Below are positions 6,561-8,671 of a stretch of 8,671 nucleotides of DNA, piece after piece. Within the stretch, counting starts at the first letter, position 1. Each line of letters opens with the position of its first letter. Source of the DNA: Nitrospirota bacterium (lineage in GTDB: Bacteria > Nitrospirota > Thermodesulfovibrionia > UBA6902 > BMS3Bbin08); contig JACQXH010000043.1 in the NCBI GenBank assembly GCA_016208845.1, positions 4,904 to 13,574 on the forward strand. The letters run 5' to 3'. The translations under genes were made by a program, and so were the position numbers. The notes beneath the pieces were generated by a model. The model saw only the letters and a list, made by a program, of their open reading frames with translations, was not told where the DNA came from and ran no database searches.

Positions 6561-7575
6561 TTACCTGTCACATTCTCCCAGAACAATATCCACGCTCCCG
6601 ATATTCGCGATGACATCAGCGACAAGAGACCCAACACATAGCCTTGGAAGCGCTGATATGTGCACGAAAGACGGGGTCCTTATCCTCATGCGGTAAGGTT
6701 TCCCTGTTCCGTCGCTTACAATATGAAAGCCGAGTTCTCCCTTTGGTGTTTCAGTGGCGCAATAAACCTCTCCCTCAGGAGCGGTCTGCGGCCCTTTTGT
6801 AACAAGCACGAACTGCCGTATAAGATTTTCCATATCAGAGAGGACCTTATCTTTTGGCGGCAAAGTAAATTTAGGTTCATCAGCCATTATCGCACCGCCT
6901 GGAAGATCATTTATGCACTGCCTTATAATGGAGTTTGACTGGCGGAACTCTTCCATTCGCACCCTGTAACGGTCATATACATCCCCATTCCTGCCTTTCG
7001 GCACCAGCCAAGCGACTTTATGATAGACCCCATAAGGCTTTGTTTTTCTTATGTCATACGCAACACCAGAACCCCTGAGGGTCGGGCCGCTCAATCCCCA
7101 GTTTATGGCCTCTTCGGCTGAGATCACACCTATGCCTTTGGTACGGCGCAGCCATATCCGGTTCTGGTCTATGAGGGTCTCATACTGTTCGACCCTCATT
7201 GGGAATTCATCCGTAAATTTATAGACGTCTTCCAGCCATTGGGCATCGGCATCATTTTTTACCCCGCCTATCCTCGTATAACTTACAGTAAGCCTCGCAC
7301 CGCAGAGCCTTTCAAACAGATCCAATATCTTTTCTCTTTCCCTGAAGCAATAAAGAAAGATCGTCATGGCCCCGATGTCAAGGGCGTGGGTGGCGCCGAT
7401 GAAGGTACCCGATGTAAGGCGTGCAATGGAGAACGGTTTCTCCGTCAAGCTCCAGCACAAGCTTCATGACACCATGCGTGGCAGGGTGCTGAGGCCCCAT
7501 GCTCAGAGTCATTTCCCTTGTTGACAGAGGGGCGGTCTCCTGCGCATCTTCGGATTTATGCTTTATATCTTCCAT
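6561..7575 (-). pseudogene. nuoD: NADH-quinone oxidoreductase subunit D, with internal deletion and frame change
   Basis: NuoD (49 kDa subunit) forms the quinone site with NuoB and NuoH. The first 60 codons (7575-7396) encode MTLSMGPQHPATHGV at 22-36 and end in YIGYLHR. That frame stops just after, at 7378. The protein resumes in another frame at about 7403 with FIGATHALDIGAMT and runs intact to the normal C-terminus VLGECDR, including RIWLRRTKGIGVIS and YDRYRVRMEE. The expected segment between LHR and the GTHALD-like region, which normally carries the RTYLQ...DRLDY region and the helices after it, is absent: about 65-70 codons by memory of family members. The two readable parts add up to about 340 residues against around 400. 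The base loss must be of the form 3n+2. As written no full NuoD can be made. It could be a real mutation or an assembly error. The start has no Shine-Dalgarno site. Confidence 0.92.
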
Positions 7576-7587
7576 ATCATAAATGAA

Positions 7588-7679
7588 AACTCAAAGCTTA
7601 GATCTCAAAACTCAAAACTGTAGAATTATCAATTTAATTTACCGTCCATAGTTTTGAACTTTGATTTTTGCGTTTTGAA
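7588..7679. repeat. CTCAAAACTCAAAAC-type inverted repeat between nuoC and nuoD
   Basis: The core arms 7604-7619 and 7650-7665 pair at 13 of 16 positions. Looser complementarity extends outward to about 7588 and 7679 (AAAACTCAAAGC on the left, TTTTGCGTTTTG on the right). It shares exact words with the repeat at 6474-6553. It occupies most of the 111-base gap and ends 12 bases before the nuoD start codon, where a ribosome binding site would be expected and none is seen. Confidence 0.72.
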
Positions 7680-7686
7680 TTATTCT

Positions 7687-8217
7687 TTATCTGATCCTCC
7701 ACTCATCATCATAAGTGTGCAGGTCTTTGACCTCTTCATATCCCTTATATTCCCATCCTGCCGGGCCCTCGAGCGGATAATCTTTCCTTAAAGGATTGCC
7801 TTCCCAGTCCTCAGGCATAAGTATACGTCTTAGATCCGGATGCCCCCTGAATACTATGCCGAACATGTCACAGGCCTCTCTCTCGTGCCAGTTAGCACCG
7901 CTCCAAACCGGCACAACACTGTCTACAGACGGATCGTTTTCAGGTATCAGGGCCTTAACTCTGATCCTGTGGCCGTGTTTTATTGAATAAAGGTTATACA
8001 CCACCTCAAACCTGAACTCCCTCCCCTTATGATCAACACCGCACAGGTCTGACAGGAAATCCATGCGGATCTCCGGTGAATCAGACAGGAAACGGCAAAT
8101 ATCAAATATCTTATCCCGTTTAACGCTCACTGATACCTGGTCCCTGAACTGTACGACACTGCTTATCTCGTTCGGGAACCGCTCTCTTATCTTTTCAACT
8201 ATTTCCAAGGGTTCCAT
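7687..8217 (-). CDS. nuoC: NADH-quinone oxidoreductase subunit C (30 kDa subunit)
   Basis: NuoC (176 aa) is the 30 kDa-type structural subunit of the connecting module, which binds NuoD and NuoI and carries no cofactor. The family signature is complete at about 112-149: EREACDMFGIVFRGHPDLRR, then ILMPEDWEGNPLRKDYPLE. Further upstream, FLSDLCGVDHKG (54-65) and FEVVYNLYSI (70-79) fit the family's alpha/beta fold. It is separate from nuoD and not fused as in E. coli. The ATG at 8217 gives a normal start. The inverted repeat begins only four bases upstream of it, leaving AAAA and no Shine-Dalgarno site. nuoB lies upstream across 77 bases and the broken nuoD downstream across 111. Confidence 0.96.
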   Translation of the reverse strand: MEPLEIVEKIRERFPNEISSVVQFRDQVSVSVKRDKIFDICRFLSDSPEIRMDFLSDLCGVDHKGREFRFEVVYNLYSIKHGHRIRVKALIPENDPSVDSVVPVWSGANWHEREACDMFGIVFRGHPDLRRILMPEDWEGNPLRKDYPLEGPAGWEYKGYEEVKDLHTYDDEWRIR

Positions 8218-8221
8218 TTTT

Positions 8222-8295
8222 AATACGTAATGCGTTATGCGTGAAGTGTAATCTGTTTTTTCTCATTACTCATTACGCATCACACTTTACGATTT
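8222..8295. repeat. TAATACGTAATGCG-type inverted repeat between nuoB and nuoC
   Basis: The arms 8222-8252 and 8265-8295 pair at 23 of 31 positions around a 12-base loop. The repeat fills the 77-base gap completely: one end is four bases from the nuoC ATG and the other touches the first base of the nuoB stop codon. AATACGTAAT is shared exactly with the repeat at 4516-4583, in the same orientation. Confidence 0.75.
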
Positions 8296-8671
8296 CACCT
8301 CCACGGGCTCCATCTGAAATGTTCCTTCTCCATCTTTTCCTGAAGTCTCAATATCCCGTCCATCAGCGCCTCGGGTCTCGGCGGGCATCCCGGGACATAT
8401 ACATCAACAGGCAGGAAGTCATCGCATCCCTGCACGACTGAATAGGTCCTGAATACACCTCCTGAACAGGCGCAGCTTCCCATGGCCATCACATATCTCG
8501 GCTCCGGCATCTGGTCATAGACCTTACGGACTATAGGGGCCATTTTTTTCGTGACGGTCCCGGCAATGATCAGCAGGTCCGACTGCCGGGGTGAGGCGCG
8601 GAATACTATCCCGAAGCGATCGAGGTCATAATGGCTGGAGCCTGTAGCCATCATCTCTATAGCACAGCAGG
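8295..8671 (-). CDS. nuoB: NADH-quinone oxidoreductase subunit B, 3' part (cluster N2 subunit)
   Basis: This is the C-terminal 124 residues of NuoB, which carries the terminal [4Fe-4S] cluster N2 that reduces quinone. The right window edge cuts the gene. The frame stays open to the edge and begins CCAIEMMATG, giving the adjacent cysteine pair of the N2 site; an internal Met after it is not the true start. The other two ligands are visible in MAMGSCACSGG (C66 of the visible part) and VPGCPPRPEA (C95). SHYDLDRFGIVFRASPRQSD and AGTVTKKMAP are also typical. The C-terminus is of normal length (EKMEKEHFRWSPWR). About 40-60 residues should lie beyond the window, followed upstream by nuoA. All four N2 ligands are present, so this part looks functional. 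Confidence 0.96.
   Translation of the reverse strand, partial: CCAIEMMATGSSHYDLDRFGIVFRASPRQSDLLIIAGTVTKKMAPIVRKVYDQMPEPRYVMAMGSCACSGGVFRTYSVVQGCDDFLPVDVYVPGCPPRPEALMDGILRLQEKMEKEHFRWSPWR

Noticed and set aside
6561..7460. A programmed frameshift in nuoD as an explanation for the two frames.
   Set aside because: A programmed shift would not explain the absence of about 65-70 conserved residues, and no slippery run is present at the junction.

Overview
The window holds one block of genes, all on the minus strand, encoding respiratory complex I (NADH:quinone oxidoreductase). Read in the direction of transcription (right to left) the order is nuoB (3' part only), nuoC, nuoD (broken), nuoE, nuoF, nuoG, nuoH, nuoI and nuoJ (5' part only). 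This is the canonical bacterial order. nuoA should lie beyond base 8671 and nuoK-N beyond base 1. No RNA gene, CRISPR array, transposase gene or foreign gene is visible, and no stretch over 300 bases lacks a gene.

The genes supply a full NADH-oxidising module (NuoE, F, G), most of the connecting quinone-reducing module (NuoB, C, D, I) and the first membrane subunits (NuoH, J). Electrons would pass from NADH to FMN in NuoF, along iron-sulfur clusters in NuoF, NuoG and NuoI to cluster N2 in NuoB, and then to quinone at the NuoB/D/H junction. Two departures stand out. nuoD as given has a frame change with about 65-70 codons missing. NuoG carries a complete two-cluster ferredoxin domain and a formate-dehydrogenase-like molybdopterin domain that has lost its catalytic Cys/Sec-His pair.

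The most unusual feature is what lies between the genes. In most complex I operons the genes abut or overlap. Here only nuoI/nuoJ do. The other seven junctions are separated by 49 to 173 bases, and each gap contains an inverted repeat. Four sequence types recur: GTCATTCC...GGAATGAC elements built from small hairpins (gaps I/H and E/F), TAATACGTAATGCG-type (G/F and B/C), CTCAAAACTCAAAAC-type (D/E and C/D), and A/T-rich AAATTAAATATCAAAA-type (G/H, with traces in H/I). Genes that start beside these repeats lack a clear Shine-Dalgarno site, whereas nuoJ, which overlaps nuoI, has a good one.

The organism is a bacterium of moderate G+C. The NuoG type and the style of intergenic repeats suggest Nitrospirota or a deltaproteobacterial-type anaerobe, but this is an impression and not a proven assignment. 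I see no new protein system; the repeat set and the nuoD lesion are the points worth following up.
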